Origin: Ruminococcus albus AD2013
Lineage (GTDB): Bacteria > Bacillota > Clostridia > Oscillospirales > Ruminococcaceae
DNA: 64,000 bases
Reading direction: 5' to 3'
Assembly: GCF_000526775.1 (NCBI RefSeq)
Contig: NZ_JAGS01000001.1
Location: 2,108,001 to 2,172,000, forward strand
A model generated the notes under the pieces. It searched no databases, was not told the origin of the DNA, and saw only the letters and a list, made by a program, of their open reading frames with translations. Of this stretch, positions 33,634 through 42,055 are shown piece after piece (position 1 is the stretch's first letter; every line of letters starts with the position of its first letter). A program made the position numbers and the translations under genes.

Positions 33634-35985
33634 TCACATACCTCCAAACGCCATGCCGATAAGTCTTACTGCCAGCGCCGCACCCCATGCTATCACACAC
33701 TGCCATATCACAAGAGTCAGCGCCCATTTCTTTCCGAGTTCCCTTTTGACTGCCGCTATCGCCGCAACGCAGGGAGTATACAGCAGTGAGAACACCAGCA
33801 GACAAGCTGCGCCGAGAGTTGTCAGCGCACTGCCTACGTCCCCTGAGAACAGCACCTCCAGTGTGGATACTACGCTCTCCTTAGCCATAAAGCCGCTTAT
33901 CAGCGAGGTGACTATCCTCCAGTCACCCAGACCGACAGGTGCAAACAGCGGTGAAAGCAGACCTGCCGCTGCCGCGAGTATACTCTTTTCCGAATCATCT
34001 ACCATATGCAGGTTCATATCAAAGCTTTGCAGGAACCATATGACAACCGAGGCTATCAGTATAACCGAGAACGCCCTTTGCAGGAAGTCCCTGGCTTTGT
34101 CCCACAGCAGCTGACCCACGTTCTTTGCCGCAGGCATACGGTAATTCGGGAGCTCCATTACGAAAGGTACAGCCTCACCCTTGAACACCGTCACCTTGTA
34201 TATGCAGGCCACGAATATACCGGACAGTATGCCAAGCAGATAAAGTCCTATTAGTATCCCAGCACTTTTCCCGGGGAAGAATGCCGAAGCGAAAAAGGCA
34301 TATATGGGCAGTTTTGCGGTACAGCTCATGAATGGGGTGAGCAGTATCGTCATTTTTCTGTCGCGCTCACTGGGCAGTGTTCTGGTGGACATCACCGCAG
34401 GAACGGTACAGCCGAAGCCTATCAGCAATGGAACGATACTTCTTCCCGAAAGCCCTATCTTTCTCAGAGCCTTATCCATGAAGAACGCAACTCGTGCTAT
34501 ATATCCGCTGTCTTCCAGCAGTGAAAGGAAGAAAAATAGCGTCACGATTATAGGCAGAAAGCTCAGCACACTGCCAACGCCCGCAAATATGCCCTTGACA
34601 AGCAGGCTGTGTATGACTTCATTCACCCCTGCCCTTTTCATAGCGCCGTCCGCAAGGGCTATCAGCTTATCTATGCCCGTTTCCATCAGCCCCTGAAGCC
34701 CTGCGCCTATCACGCCGAAGGTCAGCCAGAAGACCAGTGCCATTATGGCGATGAAGGCGGGTATCGCCGTGAATCGTCCTGTCAGCACCTTGTCTATCTT
34801 TCTGCTTCGGATATGCTCCTTGCTCTCATGGGGGCGCTTTACCGTTTCGCTGCAGACCTTGTGTATGAAAGCGAACCTCATATCAGCGATAGCCGCACTG
34901 CGGTCGAGCCCTCTTTCCTTTTCCATCTGTGCGACGATATGCTCGACTGCATCTGTCTCGTTCTGTTCAAGGCAGAGCTGCTTCATTACCAGCTCGTCGC
35001 CCTCTATCACCTTGCTTGCCGCGAACCTCACGGGAAGTCCCGCGCGTTTAGCGTGGTCTTCAATAAGACAGGCGATACCGTGCAGACATCTGTGTACCGC
35101 GCCGCCGCTGTTCTTCTCATCGCAGAGATCCTGCCGCACGGGTCTTTCCTGATAACGCGCTATATGCTCCGCATGGTCGATAAGCTCATCAACGCCCGAA
35201 TTCTTAGCCGCGGATATCGGCACCACAGGAACGCCCAGCATAGCTTCCATCTCGTTGATATCAACACTTCCGCCGTTAGCGGTAAGTTCGTCCATCATAT
35301 TCAGCGCCACGACCATAGGCACGTCCATCTCGATAAGCTGCATGGTAAGGTACAGGTTTCGCTCGATGTTGGTAGCGTCCACGATATTTATTATGCCCCT
35401 GGGCTTTTCATCCAGCACAAAGCTTCTGCTGACTACCTCCTCGGCAGTGTAGGGTGACATGGAATATATGCCCGGCAGGTCGGTTACACGGGTATTTGGG
35501 TGATCCTTGATAGGACCGTCCTTGCGGTCTACTGTCACTCCGGGGAAATTTCCCACGTGCTGATTTGAGCCTGTCAGCCTGTTGAAAAGCGTGGTCTTGC
35601 CGCTGTTCTGATTGCCCACCAGTGCGAATGTCAGCTTTACGCTATCGGGCAGAGGTTCGGGCTTTTCGGGGTGTGCTTCATGGAAACGTCCGCCCTCACC
35701 AAGTCCGGGGTGCTCGCGCTTTTTCTTTCTCGGCTTCTCCTGAACTGCTCCCTCTTCTTTAGAAAGCTCCTCGACCTTGATCTCCGCCGCATCAGCCATG
35801 CGCAGGCTGAGTGAATAGCCGTGTATAAGCAGTTCCATAGGGTCGCCCAGCGGGGCGTACTTTACGACCCTGACCTCAGCCCCGGGTATAACGCCCATAT
35901 CCAGAAAATGCTGTCTGAGTGCGCCCTCTCCCCCGACTTCTGTTATCACCGCTGTCTTGCCTATCTGCAATTCTTTGAGTGTCAT
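33634..35985 (-). CDS. feoB: Ferrous iron transporter: FeoA-FeoB fusion
   Basis: 783 residues. Residues ~1-75 are a complete FeoA (SH3-like) domain, joined by a charged linker (~76-112, rich in Lys/Glu) to FeoB. The G domain shows G1 VGNQNSGKTTLF (~123-134), G2 region NFPGVTVDRK, G3 VTDLPGIYSM and G4 NMMDE. The membrane part has two Gate motifs (LLIGFGCTVPAVMSTRTL and LYTPCVAAIAAVKRELG). It imports Fe2+ under anaerobic conditions. Start ATG with a candidate metal-repressor site at the promoter. Separate FeoA and FeoB proteins are more usual; fusion of the two is a known variant. Confidence 0.93.
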   Translation of the reverse strand: MTLKELQIGKTAVITEVGGEGALRQHFLDMGVIPGAEVRVVKYAPLGDPMELLIHGYSLSLRMADAAEIKVEELSKEEGAVQEKPRKKKREHPGLGEGGRFHEAHPEKPEPLPDSVKLTFALVGNQNSGKTTLFNRLTGSNQHVGNFPGVTVDRKDGPIKDHPNTRVTDLPGIYSMSPYTAEEVVSRSFVLDEKPRGIINIVDATNIERNLYLTMQLIEMDVPMVVALNMMDELTANGGSVDINEMEAMLGVPVVPISAAKNSGVDELIDHAEHIARYQERPVRQDLCDEKNSGGAVHRCLHGIACLIEDHAKRAGLPVRFAASKVIEGDELVMKQLCLEQNETDAVEHIVAQMEKERGLDRSAAIADMRFAFIHKVCSETVKRPHESKEHIRSRKIDKVLTGRFTAIPAFIAIMALVFWLTFGVIGAGLQGLMETGIDKLIALADGAMKRAGVNEVIHSLLVKGIFAGVGSVLSFLPIIVTLFFFLSLLEDSGYIARVAFFMDKALRKIGLSGRSIVPLLIGFGCTVPAVMSTRTLPSERDRKMTILLTPFMSCTAKLPIYAFFASAFFPGKSAGILIGLYLLGILSGIFVACIYKVTVFKGEAVPFVMELPNYRMPAAKNVGQLLWDKARDFLQRAFSVILIASVVIWFLQSFDMNLHMVDDSEKSILAAAAGLLSPLFAPVGLGDWRIVTSLISGFMAKESVVSTLEVLFSGDVGSALTTLGAACLLVFSLLYTPCVAAIAAVKRELGKKWALTLVIWQCVIAWGAALAVRLIGMAFGGM

Positions 35986-36074
35986 CCCTGATTACCTTCC
36001 TTAAACGAACTTCCCTGTCAGACATATAGTTATGCACGCAGGCAGTTCGGTATGCATTGTTATAATTATCTAAC

Positions 36075-36125
36075 TTAGTTTACCTCGACTAACTTTATTA
36101 TAACACCTTGCTTTTCTTTTTTCAA
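36075..36125 (-). promoter_or_regulatory. feo promoter with candidate metal-repressor site
   Basis: Minus strand: TTGAAA (36125-36120), a 17-base spacer and TATAAT (36102-36097), followed at once by TTAGTCGAGGTAAACTAA (36092-36075). The latter is an imperfect palindrome with the TTAG...CTAA shape seen in DtxR/IdeR/MntR-type sites, lying where bound repressor would block the start of transcription. Confidence 0.6.
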
Positions 36126-36187
36126 TAGGCAACAGGAAATTTAATTTTTTATTTACATTTCCTGACAGGTCAATTTATCGTCTTAAA

Positions 36188-36222
36188 ACACAAAACGCTC
36201 CGACCCAATGTCCGAAGCGTTC
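36188..36222 (-). terminator. Terminator of tgt
   Basis: On the minus strand AACGCTTCGGAC pairs with GTCGGAGCGTT and is followed by TTGTGTTTT. Confidence 0.75.
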
Positions 36223-36252
36223 TGCATTATATAATATAAACGATATCCGATA

Positions 36253-37401
36253 TTATTCCCCGTCAGGAAGTCTCTGCGCCAGCTTAGCGGAATACTCTGC
36301 CCTGAATGCGCCGAAGCGTCCCTCGTCAAGGGCTTCACGCATACGCTCGGTGAGGGTATTGTAGAAATACAGGTTGTGCATTACCGCCAGTCTGCCGCCC
36401 AGCTGTTCTTCCGACTTGAACAGGTGCCTTACATAAGCCCTGCTGAAATTACGGCAGCAGGGACAGTCGCACTGGGGGTCAACAGGACGGTCATCTGTTT
36501 CAAAGCGCTTGTTTTCGATATGTATGATACCGTTCCAGGTGAACATGGTACCGTGGCGGGCATTTCGGCTTGGCATTACACAGTCGAAGAAATCTATGCC
36601 GCGGTAAACAGCTTCGATAAGATTCGAGGGCGTACCCACACCCATAAGATAACGTGGCTTGTCCTTGGGCATATAAGGCTCAACCTGCTCGATAACGTGG
36701 TACATTATCTCCGTAGGCTCACCAACCGCAAGTCCGCCGATAGCGAAGCCTGCACAGTAGTCAAGCTCGCGGATAGTCTTCATATGCTCGATACGCAGGT
36801 CATCGTATGTACAGCCCTGATTTATGCCGAAAAGCAGCTGATCGCGGTTTATGGTCTCTTCAAGGGAGTTGAGCCTTTTCATCTCCGCGATGCACCTGTG
36901 CAGCCACCTTGTGGTGCGCTCGCAGGAACGCTTTGAGTAATTGTACTCCGCAGGATTTTCAACGCATTCATCAAAAGCCATAGCGATAGTTGATGCCAGA
37001 TGGGACTGTATCTGCATACTTTCCTCGGGTCCCATGAATATCTTTCTGCCGTCAACATGGCTGTTGAAGTACACGCCCTCTTCCTTTATGCGCCTTAGCT
37101 TTGCAAGGGAGAACACCTGAAATCCGCCGCTGTCGGTGAGTATGGGCTTATCCCAGTTCATGAACTTGTGAAGTCCGCCCATCTTGTATATCACATCGTC
37201 CCCGGGACGAACATGAAGATGATAGGTATTGCAGAGCTCCACCTGTGTTTTCAGTTCATTTTTAAGGTCAATGGAAGACACTCCGCCCTTTATCGCCGCG
37301 GAAGTTCCCACGTTCATGAAAACGGGAGTCTGTATAGTCCCGTGAACTGTCTTGAATTCACCGCGTCTTGCGGCACCCTCTTGCTTTAATAACTTGAACA
37401 T
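36253..37401 (-). CDS. tgt: Queuine/preQ1 tRNA-guanine transglycosylase
   Basis: 382 residues. It replaces guanine-34 with preQ1 in tRNAs with GUN anticodons. The catalytic nucleophile region is VMPSRNARHGTMFT (the Asp of FFDCVMP ~266), the other catalytic Asp is in ILTDSGGFQVFS (~91), and the zinc site is CDCPCCRNFSRAYVRHLFKSEE (first 20: CDCPCCRNFSRAYVRHLFKS, ~313-332) plus a His downstream. No queC/D/E/F genes are in the window. It lies 26 bases after the broken NUDIX gene and may share its transcript. Confidence 0.95.
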   Translation of the reverse strand: MFKLLKQEGAARRGEFKTVHGTIQTPVFMNVGTSAAIKGGVSSIDLKNELKTQVELCNTYHLHVRPGDDVIYKMGGLHKFMNWDKPILTDSGGFQVFSLAKLRRIKEEGVYFNSHVDGRKIFMGPEESMQIQSHLASTIAMAFDECVENPAEYNYSKRSCERTTRWLHRCIAEMKRLNSLEETINRDQLLFGINQGCTYDDLRIEHMKTIRELDYCAGFAIGGLAVGEPTEIMYHVIEQVEPYMPKDKPRYLMGVGTPSNLIEAVYRGIDFFDCVMPSRNARHGTMFTWNGIIHIENKRFETDDRPVDPQCDCPCCRNFSRAYVRHLFKSEEQLGGRLAVMHNLYFYNTLTERMREALDEGRFGAFRAEYSAKLAQRLPDGE

Positions 37402-37427
37402 AACTACCTCATTTACTTTTATCTATA

Positions 37428-37911
37428 TTATCTGTCATCTGTTACAATATGTCTTACGCCCTCAAAAGGCTCAAAAAGCTCTGTCCTGAAAAACTCGGGA
37501 TAGAACCGTCTTTCCTCTGTCATCGGGTCTATCCAGCAAAGATGCTCGGTGTTATCGCCCTCTTTGATATCCATACCCACGGGCTTGAAATCTTCGGGAA
37601 CTTTCATGTAAAAAAAAGTAATCCACCTCGTATATGAGTTTCCCCTTATTCGACGGCACATCACAGTAAAAATAGTTCTCCTGAATGAACCCGAGCCTGT
37701 CGATACCGAGCTTTACGCCTGTTTCTTCAAATACTTCACGGACTATCGCCTGCTCGGCAGTTTCACCGAATTTTACCCGTCCGCCAACTGTATACAAGTA
37801 GCCGGCATCATCACTGTAAGCCATCAGCAGTCTGCCCTTTTTCTGTATTATGGCGCATACACGTATATTTATAAGCCCGCCACCGCAGGGCGCGGTCATA
37901 TCTTCGTTCAT
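37428..37911 (-). pseudogene. NUDIX hydrolase with a frameshift in an 8-A/T run
   Basis: The first part (37911 down to ~37610) has an intact Nudix box, GRVKFGETAEQAIVREVFEE (~43-62) then TGV. After EVDYFF the reading continues only in another frame as YMKVPEDFKPVGMDIKEGDN to a normal end at 37428. The break coincides with eight T's (coding strand) at 37617-37610; seven would restore one continuous protein of ~160 residues. It may be a recent mutation, a slippery or phase-variable site, or a sequencing error. Family members hydrolyse nucleoside diphosphate derivatives. It follows a membrane-protein gene by nine bases. Confidence 0.8.
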
Positions 37912-37920
37912 ACCGACCTC

Positions 37921-38544
37921 TCAAATCCCAGTATATCTGCTTTCAAAGGCAAACATTTTCTTGACTTCCATAAACTGCCTGATCCGCTGTTCTTCGTTTC
38001 TGCCTGTGAGCCTTTTTATGATAACGAATCCGTCACCCGAACCGCCCGAGATATCCATAGCGGCATAATAAACTTTCAAGCCCTTGTTTTCCATCTCTTT
38101 GATGTACACGTTTTTTACATCGCACATACGGAAAAGCTGACCATCCGTATCAAAAACATACTCACTGCCCAGATATATGCTGCTGCCGTTTATCCTGCGG
38201 GCAGTTTTCATATCGCTGTATATCCTCTCAGCGCCGTCTTCTTCAATGACCTTCTTAAAGTTTATCATCGCAGGAAAAGGCTTGTTGCCGTAAAAGCACA
38301 GCATCGAAATACCAAAAAGCAGTGATATTATCATCAGCACCATTAGTATGGTCTTATCATCTGTCCTCTGCATACCCGCATAGAACAGTGCCGCAAAAAT
38401 CAGCCCGCCTGCCATACTAACTATCTTTGTACGCCATATCCCCGCACTGCTGTATCTGGCTGACATTCCGAGAAATCTGTCTATCTCGCCGTACATCTCT
38501 TTTTCACTCTCGCCGGCAAACGGGAGCTCCATCTTGCTTTTCAT
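37921..38544 (-). CDS. Membrane protein of unknown function (two TM helices)
   Basis: 207 residues. A cytoplasmic N-terminus (~1-42) is followed by two hydrophobic helices (~43-60 and ~67-86) and a ~120-residue soluble domain with LGSEYVFDTDGQLFRMCDV and VKKMFAFESRY. I do not recognise the family. AGGAGAAAATTC precedes the ATG. It is the first gene of a probable membrane protein-NUDIX-tgt transcript and is divergent from spoVAD. Confidence 0.6.
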   Translation of the reverse strand: MKSKMELPFAGESEKEMYGEIDRFLGMSARYSSAGIWRTKIVSMAGGLIFAALFYAGMQRTDDKTILMVLMIISLLFGISMLCFYGNKPFPAMINFKKVIEEDGAERIYSDMKTARRINGSSIYLGSEYVFDTDGQLFRMCDVKNVYIKEMENKGLKVYYAAMDISGGSGDGFVIIKRLTGRNEEQRIRQFMEVKKMFAFESRYTGI

Positions 38545-38672
38545 GAATTTTCTCCTGTTGTCTTTCGTCCTTTATATCGGGATATTTCTCTCTTTATATA
38601 ACGCAGTATCCCCCGACCGCGACACTGCATTTCTATATATTATAGCACATCACGAAAAAAAAAGCAACAAAC

Positions 38673-38701
38673 GAATATTAAATATTTTTCCGTTCATACT
38701 A
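38673..38701 (+). promoter_or_regulatory. Sigma-G-type promoter for spoVAD-spoVAE
   Basis: GAATA, a 17-base spacer and CATACTA match the Bacillus sigma-G consensus (GMATR...CATHMTA) at every position, 22 bases before the spoVAD ATG. No TTGACA/TATAAT pair is seen here. Confidence 0.7.
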
Positions 38702-38723
38702 TCCTCAAAACGGAGATGATACC

Positions 38724-39740
38724 ATGCACAAAGCAACGACTGTATTCCACGCACCGCCCTCGGTAATAACATCGGCGGCTGTGGGCGGAAAGAAGGAAAA
38801 CGAAGGCCCCTACGGAAAATACTTCGACAAGATAAACGATGACCCTTATTTTACGCGTGAGACCTACGAGGAGGGCGAGAGCCAGCTCCAGAAGCAGGCT
38901 GTGCGCATAGCCCTTGAAAAAGCGGTTCTGAAGGAGGAAGACATTGATGTTCTCATCGGCGGCGATCTGCTCAACCAGTGCGTCGGCACCACCTACGGCG
39001 TGCGGGACTACAACCTGCCATTTCTCGGCATTTACGCCGCCTGCTCGACTATGTCCGAGGGGCTGCTGCTGGCTTCCATGCTGGCGGCAGGGGGATTTGC
39101 GGATATCGCAATGGCGGTCACATCATCACACTTCTGCACCGCTGAAAGGCAGTACCGTATGCCCCTCAACTACGGCGGACAGCGTCCCCCTACCGCCCAG
39201 TGGACAGCTACCGCAGCAGGAGCGCTGGCTGTGTCCCCCAAGGGAAGTGCGCCCTATGTACGGGGCGTGACCATCGGACGGATAGTCGATATGGGGGTGA
39301 CAGATGCCAACAATATGGGTGCCGCCATGGCTCCTGCGGCATATTCCACCATACGTGAATTTTTCAGGGACACCGAAATGTCCCCATCAGATTTCGACCA
39401 TATCGTTACGGGTGATTTAGGAAAAGTCGGCAGCAGACTGCTTTGCGAGATGGCTGACAGAGATGCCATAGATATACGTTCCCGTCACCTTGACTGCGGA
39501 CTTATGATATATGACAGCGACAGACAGGACGTTCACTCAGGCGGAAGCGGCTGCGGCTGTGCGGCAAGTATGCTCTGCGGATACTTTATCCCCGAGCTGA
39601 AAAGCGGCAGACTGAAAAATATCCTCTTCGCCGCAACAGGCGCTCTGCTGTCCCCGACAGTCAGTCAGCAGGGCGAGAGCATACCATCGGTGAGCCACCT
39701 TGTCTGGCTGTCATCGGAGAAAGGAAGTGCAGAACAATGA
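38724..39740 (+). CDS. spoVAD: Stage V sporulation protein AD
   Basis: 338 residues, thiolase-like fold. The sequence shows the SpoVAD pattern: VFHAPPSVITSAAVGGKKEN, YEEGESQLQKQAV, IGGDLLNQCVGTTYGVRDYN, FLGIYAACSTMSEGL and DVHSGGSGCGCAA. SpoVAD binds dipicolinic acid and takes part in its uptake into the developing spore, with SpoVAC and SpoVAE. A sigma-G-type promoter precedes it and its stop overlaps the spoVAE start. spoVAC, which normally lies just upstream, is absent from this position. Confidence 0.93.
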   Translation: MHKATTVFHAPPSVITSAAVGGKKENEGPYGKYFDKINDDPYFTRETYEEGESQLQKQAVRIALEKAVLKEEDIDVLIGGDLLNQCVGTTYGVRDYNLPFLGIYAACSTMSEGLLLASMLAAGGFADIAMAVTSSHFCTAERQYRMPLNYGGQRPPTAQWTATAAGALAVSPKGSAPYVRGVTIGRIVDMGVTDANNMGAAMAPAAYSTIREFFRDTEMSPSDFDHIVTGDLGKVGSRLLCEMADRDAIDIRSRHLDCGLMIYDSDRQDVHSGGSGCGCAASMLCGYFIPELKSGRLKNILFAATGALLSPTVSQQGESIPSVSHLVWLSSEKGSAEQ

Positions 39741-40093
39741 TATATCTCTATGCTTTTTTAGTCGGCGGCATACTCTGTGCCATAGGTCAGCTTCTGATAG
39801 ACTTCACCAAGCTCACTCCCGCACGGATACTCACTGCTTATGTGGTCGCAGGTGTGATCCTCGGCGGTATCGGGATATACAGCAAGCTCCGCGATGCCGC
39901 AGGCTGCGGCGCAAGCGTCCCCCTGACAGGCTTCGGTGCGCTGATGGCTGAGGGTGTCCGCCGAGAGATAGAAGACAAAGGCTTTCTCGGCATATTCACA
40001 GGCGGCCTCACCGCCGGTGCGGGAGGTATATCCGCCGCCATGCTCTTTGCTTTTCTGGCTTCACTGATATTCCGCAGCAAGGGCAGAGAGTAA
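39737..40093 (+). CDS. spoVAE: Stage V sporulation protein AE (SpoVAEB type)
   Basis: 118 residues with four hydrophobic segments. MIYLYAFLVGGILCAIGQLL, then FTKLTPARILTAYVVAGVIL and PLTGFGALMAEGVRREI match SpoVAEb, an integral membrane component of the spore dipicolinate channel. Start codon overlaps the spoVAD stop (ATGA). End of the operon; no clear terminator before pgk. Confidence 0.9.
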   Translation: MIYLYAFLVGGILCAIGQLLIDFTKLTPARILTAYVVAGVILGGIGIYSKLRDAAGCGASVPLTGFGALMAEGVRREIEDKGFLGIFTGGLTAGAGGISAAMLFAFLASLIFRSKGRE

Positions 40094-40177
40094 CGGGCTT
40101 TCGGAACAATAATGAATAACAGCCGTCCCCAAAAGAGCTATATTTTTGATAATTTGGAAAAAATATGCCCAAACCTC

Positions 40178-40206
40178 TTGATTTTTTTGCCGTGATATTA
40201 TATAAT
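40178..40206 (+). promoter_or_regulatory. Promoter of pgk
   Basis: TTGATT, a 17-base spacer and TATAAT, giving a leader of about 115 bases. The leader holds no open frame or known riboswitch that I recognise. Confidence 0.75.
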
Positions 40207-40327
40207 AGTATTCGAGGTTGTTAAATTTTGAACGACTTGGGTCTTTCGGACTTATTTGTCGTTTACATCAGTTCAACAACAAACGAATCCGCCTCGGCGG
40301 AAATATTAAGAGAGAGGTGTCACTAAA

Positions 40328-41548
40328 ATGGCAGGATTAAACAAAGTCACTGTTGAAGACATTAATGTTAAGGGCAAAAAGGTACTCGTAAGAGTTGATT
40401 TCAACGTTCCGCTGAAGGACGGCGTTATCACTAACGATAACAGAATAACCGCTGCTCTGCCCACTATCAACAAGCTGGTAGAGAACGGCGCAAAGGTAGT
40501 TCTTTGTTCTCACCTCGGCAAGCCCAAGAACGGTCCTGAGGCTAAGTTCAGCCTGAAGCCCGCTGCTGACAGACTTGCAGAGCTGGTAAGCACCAAGGTT
40601 ACTTTCGCAGCTGATGATACTGTTGTAGGCGACAACGCTAAGGCAGCAGTTGCAGCTATGAATGACGGCGAGATCGTTGTTCTGGAGAACACAAGATTCA
40701 GAGGCAACGACGAGACCAAGAACGGCGAAGAGTTCGCTAAGGAACTGGCTGATCTGGTTGACGGTCAGGTATTCGTTATGGACGCTTTCGGTTCTGCTCA
40801 CAGAGCTCACGCTTCCACAGCAGGCGTTACCAAGTTCGTTAAGGAGACCGCAGTTGGTTACCTGATGCAGAAGGAGATCAACTACCTCGGCAATGCAGTT
40901 GAGACCCCTGTTCGTCCTTTCGTTGCTATCCTCGGCGGTGCTAAGGTTGCTGATAAGCTGAACGTTATCTCCAACCTGCTCGAGAAGTGCGATACACTCA
41001 TCATCGGCGGCGGTATGGCTTACACCTTCCTGAAGGCTCAGGGCAAGGAAGTTGGTAAGTCCCTCGTTGACGACACCAAGCTGGATTACTGCAAGGAGAT
41101 GATCGCTAAGGCTGAGGCTAACGGCAAGAAGCTCCTCCTGCCTATCGATACAACAGTAGTTTCCAACTTCCCTGATCCTATCGATGCAGAGGTTGAAGTT
41201 GAGATCGTTGATTCCGACAAGATCCCCGCTGACAAGGAAGGTCTGGACATCGGTACCAAGACTCAGGCTCTCTTCGCTGAGGCTGTAAAGAGCGCAAAGA
41301 CCGTTGTTTGGAACGGACCTATGGGCGTTTTCGAGAACCCCACACTGGCAGCAGGTACTATCGCTGTTGCTAAGGCACTGGCTGAGACCGACGCTACCAC
41401 AATCATCGGCGGCGGCGACTCTGCAGCAGCTGTTATCCAGCTGGGCTTTGCTGACAAGATGAGCCACATCTCCACAGGCGGCGGCGCTTCTCTCGAATAC
41501 CTCGAGGGTAAGGTCCTGCCCGGCATCGACGTTATCGCTGACAAGTAA
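40328..41548 (+). CDS. pgk: Phosphoglycerate kinase
   Basis: 406 residues. Glycolytic enzyme that makes ATP from 1,3-bisphosphoglycerate. It shows KKVLVRVDFNVPLKDG, the substrate-binding HLGKPK, LENTRF, the hinge region VAILGGAKVADKL, the phosphate-binding WNGPMGVFE (~325-333) and the nucleotide motif IIGGGDSAAA. Codon choice is strongly biased compared with its neighbours, as expected for a highly expressed gene. AGAGAGGTG precedes the ATG. Monocistronic with its own terminator. Confidence 0.97.
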   Translation: MAGLNKVTVEDINVKGKKVLVRVDFNVPLKDGVITNDNRITAALPTINKLVENGAKVVLCSHLGKPKNGPEAKFSLKPAADRLAELVSTKVTFAADDTVVGDNAKAAVAAMNDGEIVVLENTRFRGNDETKNGEEFAKELADLVDGQVFVMDAFGSAHRAHASTAGVTKFVKETAVGYLMQKEINYLGNAVETPVRPFVAILGGAKVADKLNVISNLLEKCDTLIIGGGMAYTFLKAQGKEVGKSLVDDTKLDYCKEMIAKAEANGKKLLLPIDTTVVSNFPDPIDAEVEVEIVDSDKIPADKEGLDIGTKTQALFAEAVKSAKTVVWNGPMGVFENPTLAAGTIAVAKALAETDATTIIGGGDSAAAVIQLGFADKMSHISTGGGASLEYLEGKVLPGIDVIADK

Positions 41549-41581
41549 TTATCCGCGAAACATCGCTTGATATGTAATTTC

Positions 41582-41617
41582 AGACACTTCTGTCACTTCA
41601 GACAGGAGTGTCTTTTT
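41582..41617 (+). terminator. Terminator of pgk
   Basis: AGACACTTCTGTC pairs with GACAGGAGTGTCT and is followed by TTTT. Confidence 0.88.
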
Positions 41618-41798
41618 ATACGCTTATGAGTTAACATTACTTCACTGCCGATTAATTTTAACTGTTGATATCTTCCATAAATATGCCTTGTTATTTGGTC
41701 AATGTGCATCTTGAAACTGTGATGGAAGTGTGATAAAATAGTGACATAAGAAAATGACAGACAAGATAATAATGTCATCAGTAAAGGAGTGAGGCGGC

Positions 41799-42008
41799 TT
41801 GAGGAAAAAGCTGATTTCCCTGTTATGCTGCACCATGATGCTGTGTTCTGCCGCTGTACCCGTCCAAGCTGATACAAACACCTCCGATGCAGGCGAAAAA
41901 ACTGTTATCAGTGAAAACACAAATCCCAACACGGGCACTGTTACTTTGGGTACAGTAAGTGTTGCGCTGGCAGGCTGCGTAGTACTGGTGTTCAAAAAAC
42001 GGAAGTAA
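41799..42008 (+). CDS. Tiny secreted protein with an NPxTG-type sortase signal
   Basis: 69 residues. A TTG start at 41799 follows AAAGGAGTGAGGCGGC. Signal peptide ~1-24 (LISLLCCTMMLCSAAVPVQA). A ~20-residue hydrophilic stretch ends in TNPNTG, followed by a hydrophobic helix (VTLGTVSVALAGCVVLVF) and KKRK. This is the layout of a sortase cell-wall sorting signal of the NPxTG type. If processed, the mature part would be only about 20 residues. No sortase gene is in the window. Alternatively it is a two-helix membrane peptide. Terminator follows. Confidence 0.65.
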   Translation: MRKKLISLLCCTMMLCSAAVPVQADTNTSDAGEKTVISENTNPNTGTVTLGTVSVALAGCVVLVFKKRK

Positions 42009-42021
42009 ATTAACATATCGC

Positions 42022-42050
42022 AAACCCCGCAGTATTGTTCTGCGGGGTCT
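42022..42050. terminator. Terminator between the NPxTG gene and the aminotransferase gene
   Basis: ACCCCGCA pairs with TGCGGGGT. It serves the plus-strand NPxTG gene (followed by CTTGCATTT) and may also act on the convergent aminotransferase gene. Confidence 0.7.
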
Positions 42051-42055
42051 TGCAT

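Noticed and set aside
40337..41467. 376-codon open frame antisense to pgk
   Set aside because: Shadow of a highly codon-biased gene; composition (Ser/Leu/Asn-rich) is typical of antisense reading.
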